This document shows, piece by piece, positions 1-29,869 of a stretch of DNA of 64,000 nt. A model generated the notes under the pieces. That model did no database searches. It worked only from the letters and a program-made list of their open reading frames with translations, and was not told the origin of the DNA. The DNA is from Bombyx mori (Eukaryota > Arthropoda > Insecta > Lepidoptera > Bombycidae): contig NC_085132.1 in the NCBI RefSeq assembly GCF_030269925.1, positions 1,944,501 to 2,008,500 of the forward strand. The letters are read 5' to 3'. Both the position numbers and the translations under genes were made by a program. Within the stretch, counting starts at the first letter, position 1. Each line of letters starts with the position of its first letter.

Positions 1-2533
1 AAACTGTCAAACTCCATTACTGCCTCGGTAAATATCAACCGTTGTACCAAAATATCATATGATTACTAGAAGAACCAAGATAGGCTAAAAGGTCGGGTGA
101 CCATTAACGTAATAACCACAAACGAATTAATATCTGTGAGGTTATCTGTGAGGAGGACGCATTCTACAGCGCAGTGGAATCAACGCGGCATTAATCGCGT
201 TAGTCTTTAACATTCACTCGGGTTCACTGATTTAAAAACAATGTTATTCATTTCCGACATTGAATTTCGGACCTTGTGCATCTAGCGTTAGAAGTAAATT
301 CGTTTGCAATGTGATGATAAGTCGATAGAATGATTATTAATTAAGTTCCTCTTATGCTTTATTTCACTTGAACGTCGCCAAATACACGAAGAAAACTTAC
401 CGAGGACTTTAGAATAACAAGAAACCGCTATTTTCATGGTTGAAAATGTTGAGTTACCGAAACTAAAACATATCGGGAATCATAACGTCGAAAGTGTCAT
501 TTTCACACAAACTATATAAAGACGTATCATAATTAATTGAGATTGATTTCGTCTTGAACCCCAAACAGAATTCGTTATTACTTTGATTGCGGAATACAAA
601 AAAACAATTACAAAAATGAAAGATTTCATTACACGTTAAGACCAAGCTTTCTCTCGACAAATTTTTCAAAATCGATTGCCAAATCGATAACCGATCACTT
701 AAAATCGATTATAATCTTAAAGAAACGCACACTTAAATCCACTACAAAAATCAGATAATGCGTTTTGTAGTGTAGCTATGACGTTACTGAATTTGAATAC
801 AGTTTTTTTTAAAGGACAAAGGTCCTTCAATTTTATAAACGTTCAAATCAGTTTGAGTAATGTTTATCGATTTAACACAAACAATTAAAAAAATCGTATC
901 ACAATGGAACTGTCGGTGACTTCATGATAAAAAATAAAAATAAAAAAACTAAATTCGGAAAACACATTACCCCATTCATTCACTCGTTCATCAAATGTAT
1001 ATACAATCATTCAATCAGTGCAGGTCGACTGTCAACAATCTTTACCCCTTTATTTTTAATTTAATTAATATAATAAATTGCGTGATGCTATGAGAAAACA
1101 TATTTTGTATCTATCTAGCTTAACATCCTATAAAAACACTTTCAATCGAAATGTTTATTTTTGATTCTCCTAAAGATTGTCAATCATTTCGACACTGCTT
1201 TAACAAAATGTTTATACGTTACAAATTATTCAACAATACACCTTATTGCTAGAGTAATAAGAATTAGGAATGAACGAGCCACCGCAAATGACCGAATGGT
1301 GAACGAACGGAATGCCCGCGTTCGGTCGAACGAAGCGACATTTTCTTTGAAACGCGATCTCTATCGACCTCATTCAAATAAACTTAATACACTTGTCATG
1401 GCTTGACACGATCAACGTTTTTGATAATCAATCATTATGGCAAAAGAATTAAATTGCTAACGATCCTGGAGGCAGAAATACGGATTGTAGAGTACACACA
1501 AGATATTATTAATTGAAGACGTGAATGGATGAAGGGGGTATGATACGATTTGTTAATTTTGAGAAAATGGGCGACAAACTTTTGTCACTTCTACTTTTTC
1601 TTCGAACATAACTCTTTCATCACATGCAATTTCAAAAAATAGCCTTTAAACCCAAAGTGTTAAGGTCTAATATGGTTTACAGGCGCATAACACTTTCATT
1701 CAATGTAAATCATCAAAATAAAGTATTTTATGTTTGGATCTATATAGATAATTAGGAATATGTATATGATTTTTAAAAAACATAATAGACATTCCATATT
1801 TTACACGTGTCGGATATGCCGGGAATAAGTAAGAGACAATAGCATACACATGACACTCGAATATTATGTATATTATATTATAATTCATATTATGAATGTG
1901 TATCGCTCAGATACTGATTCCGTTACGGGAATCGAACCCGGATACCGTGGCATAGCACCCATCCAACGACTCAATCATCTGGCGATTGACTCCAAAAAAT
2001 CAAATAAAAAAACAACTTTAATTACAAACATAAATATATCGCGTATTAAGTGAAAATAATATAATCGTATAAATCACTTTTTATGTCGCGAATAGCATAA
2101 ATCTAATTCTATTTGCCATAAAGATAAAATCGTGTTTAAATAGATTAAAATTCGCCGCGTTTAATACACGAACACGCCACCAGAGTCCCGACACAGAGCA
2201 TTAAGACGGATTCGTCTGTAACATTCTTTCTGAAGACTGTATTTTTAAAACAATTCGCTTATTCTTAAAATTATCGCGCAAATATCTGTAATACATCAAG
2301 TCGCGTCACTGATGCACCAATATTATAAAGGGCAGAAGTAAGAAGAACAATCTCAGTACTAAAAAACTTTGAAATGGAGCTAATTAAAGTCGTAGCAAGT
2401 GGAAAGAATTTAAAAACAGCCCCAATAAGCTATTAGAGTAGGTTATTAAAAAAGGAAACATTTCTTACATAAATAGTAATAACAAAAATAAATGGTTGAG
2501 ATTTTAAATAATGCATATTTTTTAACTACCAAA
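1..2533. other. AT-rich stretch without a gene; one tRNA-like scrap
   Basis: No coding region is convincing here; the short open frames lack codon bias or family motifs. Positions 1905-1985 contain, on the minus strand, a B-box-like GGTTCGATTCCC arm next to a poor cloverleaf. This is probably a relic of a tRNA-derived SINE rather than a tRNA gene. Confidence 0.5.
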
Positions 2534-2982
2534 GTTTTGCTTAGATGGATGGACGAGCTCACAGCCCACCTCGTGTTAAGTGGTTACTGGAGCCCATAGA
2601 CATCTACGACGTAAATGCGCCACCCACCTTGAGATATAAGTTCTAAGGTCACAAGCATAATCAGTTAAAAAAAAAAGTAAATATTTGAGAAAAAACAAAA
2701 AAAAAGCCCGCTGAGTTTGTTTCGCCGGTTCTTCTCAGGACTGTGGCTTTTTTGGAACCGGTGGTAGAGTTAGCGTTGTTATTTATATTTTGACATTTAA
2801 CAAGTATGTCATACTGACATCTAAGTTGAAATAAATGATTTTGAATTTGAGTTTGAATTGAATTTGAGTCAGTTACAACGGCTGCCCCGCCCTTCAAGCC
2901 GAAACGCATTACTGCTTCACGGCAGAAATAAGCAGGGCGGTGGTACCTACCCGTGCGGAATCACAAGAGGTCCTACCACCAG
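2534..2982 (-). repeat. Bm1-type SINE split by another retroposon
   Basis: The low end begins with the SINE tail read backwards (ttgcttagatggatgg) and the high end finishes at cctaccaccag. The copy is interrupted between 2668 and 2868. The two halves share the 7-bp tcagtta (2661-2667 and 2869-2875), the target duplication of the inner insertion. Confidence 0.85.
2668..2868 (+). repeat. Retroposon ending in TTTGAATT-like repeats, nested in Bm1
   Basis: Carries gcccgctgagtttgtttcgc near its start and ends in gaatttgagtttgaattgaa. An inverted relative is at 36379-36545. It is flanked by 7-bp copies of tcagtta. The family resembles a common lepidopteran LINE 3' end, but I cannot name it. Confidence 0.7.
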
Positions 2983-5900
2983 AAAGTCATGAAAATTATT
3001 TTTTTTTTTCAATTCAACACTCTTCGCTCTGTTTAAAACTGGTTTAATCATATAATTTCCATTTCCTACACTAGCGCTACTTCGATGAGTGTTCCAACAA
3101 TAACTCGCTGTTAACAGGTGGACACTATCAACTTGTCCCCTATACAAGATAGTAGTCTTTACCTCTACCCTCCATAATCAATATTATATCGATATGTCAG
3201 AACCACAGAGCAACAAGTCTAGAAGTGTTATGGAGTTATTAATCAAAAATCCCAAAAAAATTACACTTCTATTTTTTTCGAACCCCGCCCTTACACATTC
3301 ATTACTGTTTCCAAAACTGATTAATTTTTTTGACTTATGACCATTTGGTTCTGACGTAACGCTATATCGTTTGTAAATAAAATGTAAATTTAAAAAAAAC
3401 GGAAAATTACAAGACACCATTTTGTATATCATCAGATTGCCCGTTGCTATCAAAGAAATCGCATAATGTCTCCAAAACGGAAACACTACGGTCTGCGAGC
3501 ACATCGCTTGCCAAATAAGTTCTAGATTATTCCGTACGATAAAGGTTAGTTTACACGGATGAACGATTTATAAGACCGTTGTTGTTATGACCGGACTGTT
3601 GACCAATAAATAATGTAAATAAAAAAAACAATTGTAATTAATTATTAGGAAAGTCTCAAGAAGCCAACTCTAAATATATTAGTTTCTCGTTTGATGACGT
3701 CATTCTTGACGTTTTCAAATTTAAGATGGCCGCTTCATTGATTAGTCGCGTGACGAGCTTAGCGTCAAGTTATTTCACGCCGACTTTTAATATTATAAAT
3801 AGGAAAGAAACTGTCTGTCTATTGCGTTTTCACGCCCAGTGCACTGAACACATTTTAAACGAAATTCGTTATGGAAATAGTAGCTCGCGACAACAATAAT
3901 AATTGTCGCATATCGTGCACTAAACATACTGAACTAATGTCGGCTTTGTTGTAAAACATCGTTTGCCTACAACGACTATAAAAAAAAAAACTATCGTTTG
4001 ACAGTTGCGTCGTTGACCTGTCCGTAGCGCGACGCAGGCAAACGGTATAAAGCCAAAGGTACCTGATTACAGTCAACAATCCCTATATTCGTAGATACAG
4101 ACTTCTTTCTGTAAAAATTATATCGAGAATTAATGGTATAAAAAAATATTTTATAACTTTTCGTCTGAATTATCTTCAGATGTAAGTCGTCACGTGGGAC
4201 ATGTTCAGTTGTACCCAGACCAAATAGAGACGACATAGTGACTGCCATTCATTGGATAGGTGAGGCGGAACACTAAATATATTCTGTTTAATCGCTCAGA
4301 AACATTTGCAACTGGAAATCGACGAAAAGAAAGAACAACGCCCAAACATTATACAAATTTAAATAAAAAAAATAATGTTTATGGTGTGAACGGAATAATT
4401 GATTGATTTATTGATATCAAATCGATATTATATCGATTTTTGGAGTTTACTCCTTTAGAATCGATTTACATATATAGGCCCGGGGTATGAAAATTATGGG
4501 GACCAAAATCGTACTAGCATGTCACACGAAATGCGTTATGCGCCTGATTGCGCATGTCACACGAAATGCGTTATCGCAGGTGACGCCGGGCTGCTGCGCC
4601 GGCAGTCCGCCACAAAGCCTCGTACTGATCGCGCGTTTCTCTCATTATTGTATTTTCATATATTTGTTAGTCGTTTGTTTTGTGTCTCGTTAATTTGTTA
4701 ATAATCTGTAGTGTATCGTGTTGTCGTAATATAGAACTATTTCTCGTATTGTTTCGTTTAATTTTTTATATCCAGTAAACTCCAGTCGTGCGTCGGAGCG
4801 GACACACACACTTTTTTTATTTTATCGATACGCTTGTGAAGTTAGCGTCTTTCTCAGTTTTCTTCTCATTATGTTTTAAATCGATTAATATATACGTTGA
4901 AAGTTTAATTATGTGCGTGACCAAAAAACACGAAAAATGAGTACATAATTTTCTCCACAGTCACTAGTGTTGCCGTATTATTTATTAACATAATCGTAAT
5001 GCTGGTATTGTTACATTCATGACTATTCTGTAAATGTGAAAAATATAGTGTTTTTTTTAATTTATTTCTGTTTAAGGTTGCCCTATAGGGTTGGTAAAAT
5101 TCTTACATAGTTTTCCTTAAAATCCATTTTCTATATAAAAAAAATGTATACAAAATCTTTGTGCGTTGAATGGTTTTTCTATTATGTCTGTACTCTGTTC
5201 TTAGCTCGACACGACTAATGTTTATAACTTCAATGACAGCTTCATTACTGCAAATTACAAAAATAACGTATAGAAAATATCATCTTGATTTATTGTTGTG
5301 CATCAAAAATACTCAATTTATTGTCGTGAAAACATTTCAATATCGTTCCTTTAAGCAAAGCATTATTTAAATACCATTATCTATCGAGCGTGCTTTTGAC
5401 AGCTGTCACACGTAATGAAACGTCAAAAAATGTGATGTCAGATGTTGATGGTACGGTATTTAGGTAAGTAATTCAACAGTTGATTACTTTGTAAAATAAT
5501 AATAATTATAATTGATGTGACCTTGTGCAATCACGAAGCCCACCCAACAAACCAGAATCCAAACCACACCAAAAGACATCTGAGCATAACCAAAACCACA
5601 GACTCTATAAAACTTGACTTTGGCGAAATCAAAAAGGACCGCCATTACAAAAGAAAATGAAATGATGGTACGGTACGGTACGGTACTATGTTTGCGATCA
5701 GGGAACGCACCACTGTGTCACCATAGACCATAAACTTGTGCACAGAGACGAATGAAATCTACATAAGTCGAAAACTTGTATTCTTGACGATGAGTATCAA
5801 AATGCAAACTGAGTAAATGAAAAAAATAAGATAATTTGTCTGACAATAAACAATAACAATAAACGTATGACCATGTTTTTTTTACTTAATTTTAAAATAT

Positions 5901-6356
5901 TAACATTAATACAGGAGTATCTTTTTCCAATACAGTAGTAGTATGAAGGTTCTGTTTTCCTTTTTCTGAATATTTTAATGAATTCATATGTTACTGCAAA
6001 ACGAGTCTTATTGCATGTACAAAGAGTCCGTTTTTAATTTTCTATTTTTTGTTACATCTCCAAATTAAAATCGTAAAAAAAATCACGGGTTTTTTTAAAT
6101 ATATTTTCAACTTTACACTTTACTTACACAATATGTAAATAATAGGATGTATTATTTACGAAAACAATAATCGATAAAATTTCATAGAACCATAAATACG
6201 TATTACTTGTCTGTGGCGTATCGATAAAAAAAAAAAACTTATTGTGTTACGCAGTTACACCTCTCTCGAATCTTAATATCTTAGTTTCGCAATAATAATA
6301 TTTTACACCCGGTATCCAAACAGCGGGAGGATTTTACGTTCGCGATATCGATACGA
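2983..6356. other. AT-rich stretch, no gene recognised
   Basis: No open frame here has recognisable domains. Runs of A/T dominate. The only structured part is the GC-richer patch near 4480-4800 described separately. Positions 5670-5690 hold a short run of gtacg units. Confidence 0.5.
4517..4620. repeat. 23-bp direct repeat and GC-rich hairpin
   Basis: The 23-mer that begins gcatgtcacacgaaatgcg occurs at 4517-4539 and again at 4552-4574, 35 bp apart. Shortly after, gccgggctgctgcgccggc can fold back on itself. The patch is GC-rich in an AT-rich setting. It could be part of an LTR or a regulatory block, but I do not recognise it. Confidence 0.7.
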
Positions 6357-6424
6357 CTAATCGATTCGACGATCGATTACATTCCCTTTGCTATTTAGGG
6401 TTGTGCACGTTGTTATCGTTAGTG

Positions 6425-6486
6425 TATAGTCTGTGCTCGTACGTCGGGGTTGGGTATGGTCTGTGCTCGTAGGTCGGGGTTGTGTG
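6425..6486. repeat. 30-bp tandem repeat, two units
   Basis: The core gtctgtgctcgt occurs at 6429 and 6459, followed each time by a near-identical a(c/g)gtcggggttg. It lies downstream of the kinase gene, in or near its 3' UTR. Confidence 0.7.
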
Positions 6487-6515
6487 TGATGGGGCGGCGC
6501 GCGCCGGTCAGCTAG

Positions 6516-6605
6516 AGGCAGCGGGCGGCGGCAGGAGGTGCTCCGGGACCGACACGGGACGGAGGCGCGCCGGGACTTTCTTTTGAGGACACAATACCTG
6601 CGTAC
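6516..6605 (-). CDS. Alternative terminal exon candidate for Gprk2
   Basis: The minus strand has an acceptor-like tgtacgcag near 6606. The following sequence, taken with the A left by the 7844-8027 exon, reads SIVSSKESPGAPPSRVGPGA and then a short tail to a TAG. The phase is compatible, which happens by chance one time in three. It is low-complexity and proline/alanine-rich, so I prefer the exon at 6947-7062. It could be an alternative 3' end or simply 3' UTR. Confidence 0.2.
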
Positions 6606-6946
6606 AAACATATATTGTGCATTAAGACGAACTGTTAGATGGTGTTAGGCGGCGGCTGACGTCAGTCTTTTAAAAAAAGAACACAAGTGCTTTTCTAAAA
6701 TGCTGTTTTATTTGAAAAACGTTCACAATAAGTGGGGACTTTTTGGCGGGAACGCGAGGAGTGTAATTGTGTGATTTGTTTTATTTTGTCTATTTAGTGT
6801 TTCTTCAGGTTTTTAAATGTGTAATAACGGTGGTTTATTAACTGTTTAATATCTGTGAAAGTGCACAAATGTGGGAAAATGAAACAAAGTCATGAAAATG
6901 AAATAAAAATGAAAAATAATTTTCATAAGTAAGTTGTGAAAGTTGG

Positions 6947-23764
<16,818 letters not shown>

Positions 23765-23883
23765 CTGAAACAAGAAAATAACTCTTATCAATAACGATGC
23801 ACCGCATAACATATACAAGTATTTTTCGAACCAAGGTCAGGGGTATTCCTTAACGGTACAACAGCACAGCTGTGCCTTGGTGA

Positions 23884-24063
23884 AGTCGTCGTGGCCTAAA
23901 GGATAAGACTTCCGGTGCATACGTGTTGAGCGATGCACCGGTGTTCGAATCCCGCAGGCGGGTACCAATTTTTCTATTGAAATACGTACTCAACAAATGT
24001 TTACGATTGACTTCCACGGTGAAGGAATAACATCGTGTAATAGAAATCAAACCCGCAAAATTA
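23884..24063 (+). repeat. Bm1-type SINE, head only
   Basis: gtcgtggcctaaaggataag, then the B-box gtgttcgaatcccgcaggcg and cacggtgaaggaataacatc; stops at cgcaaaattata. Confidence 0.85.
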
Positions 24064-24517
24064 TAATGCCATCAGATGAACTATATATTACTATATATAC
24101 ATTTGTCAAACGAATCACTGCCTTTTACCATTGTCCAAAAATTGTTTTACACGCACATGTACCGTCGTTACATTAGAAATAACAAAAGTTTTATAAACCA
24201 CTCTTAGATCTTTTGCTGGAATAATTTAAAAGATTCCATTTTGTGGATTTAATGACCTTTGGTGTACAGACAATCCAGACTTCACTGCTTACCGGCTCCT
24301 GTAACCAAGTCACAGCCACGTCCCATCTACACCAATAACAAAGAAAAATAAAAAAAAATCCATAAAATAAATATTTTTCTCTCTTCAAATAACATACATA
24401 CAATACACCACACCGATCATAGATCAAGAGATACAAAACCACTATACAAACTTCAAAGTCAAACAAAACAAACGTTATTTATCGGTTTCGATGCGACATT
24501 TCGCAAAATTCATAAGT

Positions 24518-24930
24518 CTAGAGGTCCCACAGTAGTCGAAATTCGACTATAATTAATTGGAATTGTAAGTTTGTACACTATTATGATTGTATTTTATACT
24601 TCTATAATTACAAATTTCGCCAAGACTACACTATAAAAAATATTAACAAACAATATTTAATCTATTCTCAATTTGACAACAGACGTCAAGAACAAAAGTT
24701 TGACAATAAATAGTATGCATGCGTGTGTGCGTCAAATACAGGGTATGTAGTGTGTGTAATGTTTTCTTTATCGCTTTAATGTATCTTTTATGCATTATTT
24801 AAAAAAAATATTAGCATTGTGCACTTCTTCTCTATATTCTCTATAAGTGTGGAAAATTTCATACTCTTCCGTCCGCGCAATTTTCGTAAAAAGGGATACA
24901 AAGTTTTTGCTTCACGTATTAATATATAGA
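24518..24930 (-). mobile_element. Non-autonomous Helitron-like element (family A)
   Basis: Minus strand starts A|TCTATATATTAATACGTG and ends with the tagtcgaaattcgacta palindrome and CTAG. Six relatives are in the window. No coding capacity; the base after CTAG is A rather than T. Confidence 0.65.
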
Positions 24931-25087
24931 TTGTACGTATTGCCATAGCGACTCGCTTCTTATCGCGTATTTATAGCATTAGAGTATAATGCACTTTAAT
25001 ACGACCAAAACATTCGGGAGGGCGCGCGATTAAAGAATGACGTGGACGTTATCAAATAGTAACTACGGTTACGTCTTTATGTACTTA

Positions 25088-25190
25088 TATATTACGAACT
25101 TTACTCCGGTGGCGGTGCGATGGTAAAAGCGTGATGATGGTATTATCTCAAACAATTCCTCAGAGCACTCCCCGTGGAACATACAAAAAG
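25088..25190 (-). repeat. Internal scrap of Jockey/CR1-type LINE
   Basis: ctccggtggcggtgcgatgg and ctcagagcactccccgtgga are reversed from the stretch around 59990-60065 of the long copy. Confidence 0.65.
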
Positions 25191-25244
25191 GAACTTTTAT
25201 TCAAAAATCCTTTAGCAATTTCTACAAAATCTGCGAAAATAAAC

Positions 25245-25566
25245 TTTTTTTTTTATTGCTTAGATGTGTGGACGAGCTCACAGCCCACCTGGTGTTAAGT
25301 GGTTACTGGAGCCCATAGACATCTACAACGTAAATGCGCCACACACCTTGAGATATAGTTCTAAGGTCTGAGTATAGTCACAACGGCTGCCCCACCCTTC
25401 AAACCGAAACGCATTACTGCTTCACGGCAGAAATAGGCGGGGTGGTGGTACCTACCCGTGCGGACTCACAAGAGGTCCTACCACCAGTAATTACGCAAAT
25501 TATAATTTTGCGGGTTTGATTTTTATTGCACGATGTTATTCCTTCACCGTGGAAGTCAATCGTGAA
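25245..25566 (-). repeat. Bm1-type SINE, near-complete body
   Basis: Reversed tail through ccaccagtaattacgcaaat and ccttcaccgtggaagtcaat. Only the tRNA-like head is missing. Confidence 0.88.
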
Positions 25567-26135
25567 AACTCAACACTACTCTCGACTACAACGCAGATCT
25601 TCGACAAGAAGCCGTGAACTACGTTCGGGATTTTCCTAACATTGTCCGAAGTTATCTAATCTCATATCTCAAAGCCCGCTATCATACCTATATTAAAACG
25701 AAACTATTTCGGGAATCCTTTCGCTGGTCCGAAGGTCGAATCCTTCGATTCGGGATCCGAGTCGTCATGGGAACATGTTTATAACCCGAATGGATAATGA
25801 GGACCTATATAGTTGGGGTGTGACGGGGTGTGGGGCATTGGATTTCCCGACGATTTTACCGATTTAGCACACATTTCGGACGTGTTCGGTGGACACATCA
25901 TCATAACATGTAAATTATTCAAAACGACCTGATAGTATAAATATTTCAACTTTTTCTTTTCTTTTATGGCGAAGTCTAACAAGAAACTACTGAGAAAAAT
26001 ATTTTGAAATGAATGTATGTTTATTTTAAATCTCTGTGGTCATATTACAATTAATCATTTACTTATAACGTGATACGTTAATTAAGGAAAATTTCCTGTC
26101 ATTGTAATTAATGACGTTATCGTTTTTTATATTAG
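25567..26135. other. No gene recognised
   Basis: Intron-like sequence. Short open frames have no family signature. Confidence 0.4.
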
Positions 26136-26194
26136 AGACAGAGCGTGAGAGACAGAGAGAGGGAGAAAGACAGAAAGAGAGAGAGAGAGAGAGT
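26136..26194. repeat. GA-rich microsatellite
   Basis: Imperfect (GA)n/(GAGACA)n tract ending in a pure GA run. Confidence 0.9.
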
Positions 26195-27741
26195 ATGCTT
26201 TATTGTACATCAAAATAAATAAAAACGCAAAACATTAGATGCAAAAAAGTACATTGGGAGGCTTTATCGCTAAGAACGATCTCTTTCAATCAACTATCAG
26301 GTGGACAAGAATCACTTCATGAAATAAAAAAACCGCGATACACCTAGAGATAGAAAAAAATATACATTTATAAATACATTAATTAATACGAACGATTTAA
26401 TAATAATTTTGCTATTTTTATTAGTATTTTTTTTAAATGTATTAAATTAGTTTTATACGTTCTTTCGACACATGGCATTTAGCAGACAAAGAGATTTCAG
26501 GGTGATATGTTAAGCTACTAATGCTTTAATAATACAAATAATTTTGGTAATCAGTGGTACAAATCGAAGTGGCGTTCGTATAACTAATCTCAATTTCTAA
26601 ATCCAAACAAGTTCAAATAAAAGTAAAAAAAAAAAAACATTAAACCATAACTATTACCATAACCATAACTATTATAATAATATATTATATTACCGCCAAG
26701 GATATCGTAACATTGCGAGATACGAAAATACAAAAACGTAACACATTAAGCGGATTCTTACATTTATCAAACAATTTAGGTGAATTAGGGTTGAGTCTTC
26801 GTGGGAATAGTTCGGTGCAGATACGACCAATAACCGAAAATGTATCTCCAAACAAGAAGACATCTTTGCAATTGGCCACTACACTGATATCGTATTTTTT
26901 ATAACAAATAAATGTGTATTAGATAAATGACGAAAATCTGATAAACTTCTCAGATATAAGAATTTTAAATCTTCGATCGAGTTCTAGTACAAAGCTAATA
27001 ATTTTGACATCCATTTTGTAAAACGTTTGTGAATAGTGACGTCATTATTCAATATAATTTTGCACTGTATCTCGCATTGAATCGAAACACTATACCTAGC
27101 TTCCTTATTGAGGAAGTTTCTTTACGTCACTTGGTTAGATATTAAGATAGGTAAGCGCTCAAGCGAATTGATTTCAAGACAACATCAATAATTGGGTTTC
27201 AACAAAACATTCCTAATGCAAAAAAACCGACAAAATTTATTTGTATTTACTAATTTTTTCTCTCTCTAAGCACCTGTCATTTTTTTACATACTTTGACAT
27301 TGGCAAAATCCAAAGGCGTTGGAGCCAAATTCTTATTTGAAAAAAAAAACATTCCCATCCAATCTATCGCTTTAGGACGAAACTATCGTCACCGCCTTAC
27401 AACGGTCATCCCTAGACGTTTTAACTTATATTCTTTCTTATTTCGTGCGCAACGCGATCCTCCCCAAACGAAACAACAGAAAGGAGCAAACAGGAAAACG
27501 ATATAGTATTTATAGTTAACTACAAGAAAAATAATCAAGTTTACGTCTTAGTTGGCAACGTTGACGGATCGCTGTGGTAGGTTCTTGCTTGCTCTGTTTC
27601 AGCGGTGGCGTAATGAAAATTCGCGGTTTTGTAATTAATCCTTGGGGCCGGAATTATAAAACTTTGTAAGTGAAACGCTATTGAGAAACATGCTCTTGGC
27701 TTAGAGGTATCGCGGGCAGAGTGCTCTGAGGAAATGTTTAA
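26195..27741. other. No gene recognised
   Basis: AT-rich. A 64-codon minus-strand frame at 26685-26879 is open but shows no known motif and no splice context linking it to the kinase gene. Confidence 0.4.
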
Positions 27742-27978
27742 GTTTTTTATTTATTGCTAGATGGGTGGACGAGCTCACAGCCCACCTGTGGTTACTGGAG
27801 CCCATAGACATCTGCAACGTAAATGCGCCACCCACCTTGAGATATAAGTTCTAAGGTCTCAGTATAGTTACAACGGCTGCCCCACCCTTCAAACCGAAAC
27901 GCATTACTACTTCACGGCAGAAATAGGCGGGGTGGTGGTATCTACCCGTGCGGACTCACAAGAGGTCCTACCACCAGT
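27742..27978 (-). repeat. Bm1-type SINE, headless
   Basis: Reversed tail to gtcctaccaccagtaa; about 15 bp of the ggtgttaagtgg segment is deleted. Confidence 0.85.
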
Positions 27979-28188
27979 AAGCCTACTTATGAGCCGGTCC
28001 GTACGGGTTCCAATTACTGCCGTGAACCGGTAATGTGTTTCGGTTTGAAAGGCGGGACAGCCGTTGTATAATATGGTAGGCAGCGACCTGGCTCTGCCCT
28101 GGTATTGCTGTAGTCCATGCGCGACGGTAACCACTCACCATCAGATGGGCTGTATGCTGGTCTGCCTACAAGGGTAACAAAAAAAAAC
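27979..28188 (+). repeat. Bm1 fragment followed by LINE tail
   Basis: 27979-28072 is a plus-strand Bm1 middle (ccggtccgtacgggt, cggtttgaaaggcgggacag). 28074-28188 is the LINE tail ending ctacaagggtaacaaaaaaa. Together with the preceding copy it forms a small inverted repeat. Confidence 0.75.
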
Positions 28189-28584
28189 TGTACAATTATA
28201 ACTTAGACCTAATGTCTTAAGATATGCTTCAACTCCAGACGTTTCTTTCGAGGACCATGACTCAAACATAAACTCTCGACCCTTCACTTACAATCAATTA
28301 AACAATTCGTGCTACACAAAAATGGAGCACTCCGTGTGTCAATAACCGACAGACAAACTGTGGTCTGATAACGAAGACGCCTAATGACTCAATAATGTTC
28401 GTGTTAATGTTATATTTATTACGTTTTACATTGGATCAACCTAAGAGATTAATGACTTCGTGTGCAGTTTTTAAGGAAACTCCATAGGGATTGAAACATC
28501 GTCCTATTCTCTCAGAACAGTTTTTTTATCGGTGTAATCCCTACGCGGAAGAGAACACAAAAGAGGTAAGAGTAATGCCGTCAG

Positions 28585-28842
28585 TTTTTTTTTTTATTGC
28601 TTAGATTAGTGGACGAGCTCACAGCCCACCTGGTGTTAAGTGAGTAATGGAGCCCATAGACATCTACAACGTAAATGCGCCATCCACCTTGAGATATAAG
28701 TTCTAAAGTCTAAGTATAGTTACAACGGTTGCCCCACCCTTCAAACCGCATTACTGCTTCACGGCTGAAATAGGCAGGGAGGTGGTATCTACCCGTGCGG
28801 AGTCACAAGAGGTCCTACCATCAGTATGGTCCTACCACCAGT
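28585..28842 (-). repeat. Bm1-type SINE, headless, with a duplicated end
   Basis: Reversed tail to ggtcctaccatcagta, followed by a second near-copy of the last 18 bp (tggtcctaccaccagta). Confidence 0.85.
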
Positions 28843-29167
28843 ATAGTGTTCAGGGATATCCGGCTGCATTAGAAACCGCAAGCCGGGTCTAAGAGGATAC
28901 ATCGCAAACCGGTCGCTCTTTGGTGCTTGGACCTGTGACGTCAATTACGCTAACTATTGTTCATCGCCTTCTCCGCCCCCATCCGGATTAACGAGAGAAG
29001 CCACCTCCTACACGTGTTGGATCTGAGTGTAAGCCTATCCTCGCTCAAGCAGGGCTGGAACGATATGATAAGGAATGAACTCTTACTCTCTCTCTCTTTC
29101 TATCGCGATCCACCGCTAATTTCTGACGGTGAACTCACAGAAGTCAAGCATTGTCTTCCTTTTTTTT

Positions 29168-29402
29168 CCTACCTAGCTGAGAGCCTTGAGAGGCTATTTC
29201 AGCGTAACCTTAACTAGTAGGTGAGCTCACGGGGCTCAAACGTGACGACGTTGCTAACACGAACCCTAGCAAGAGCCGTGCTTCGCAGAATCTACCACCG
29301 GATCGGGAACGCGACCCACTGAGAAGATCTGGCGAGAAACTCAGTAGGCTGTCTCTGAGGGTTAATTTACTCGTCGAGCCCTTCGTCTCAAGCGACGGGT
29401 TA
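29168..29402 (-). repeat. Hairpin-tailed retroposon copy
   Basis: T-run, tacctagctgagagccttga hairpin, gagctcacggggctcaaac, ctaccaccggatcgg and cgtcgagcccttcgtctcaa. Confidence 0.72.
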
Positions 29403-29869
29403 TTGTCTTCCAATCCAATCTGTGCGACAAGGGCACCACGCTCCCAGACGGAGCAACTTTTGAACGTGTATACATTGTCATCTTCATTGCAACTACAATA
29501 GTGACAATCCGTCATCTCCCTTCCGCTGACGTAGTATAGGTAACGCGTAAAGCAGCCTTGACGTGTACCTGCTTCAGCCTAAGCCCTCTAGGAGCTTTCA
29601 AAGTATCTTAACACCCATAGATTACAATAAAAAAGAGCTATCGGATATTGAAATAGGCATTGGTACATTTTAACCCGATAATAATTTACAAGGTGTACCG
29701 CATGCTCATCTACTCATCGACATATGTAATTTAAGAAAATATGGTTGCAGGGGAGTGCTCAAACCAGTTTACTTTCACTGGTGGTACGACATCTTATGAG
29801 TCCGCACGGGTAGGTACCACCACCCTGCCTATTTCTATCGTGAAGCAGCAATGCGTTTCGTTTTGAAGG

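Noticed and set aside
1905..1985. Possible tRNA gene on the minus strand
   Set aside because: Only the T-arm/B-box region is convincing; no paired acceptor stem or anticodon arm could be drawn.
26685..26879. Open frame considered as a missing Gprk2 N-terminal exon
   Set aside because: No resemblance to the GRK N-terminus and no suitably phased donor.
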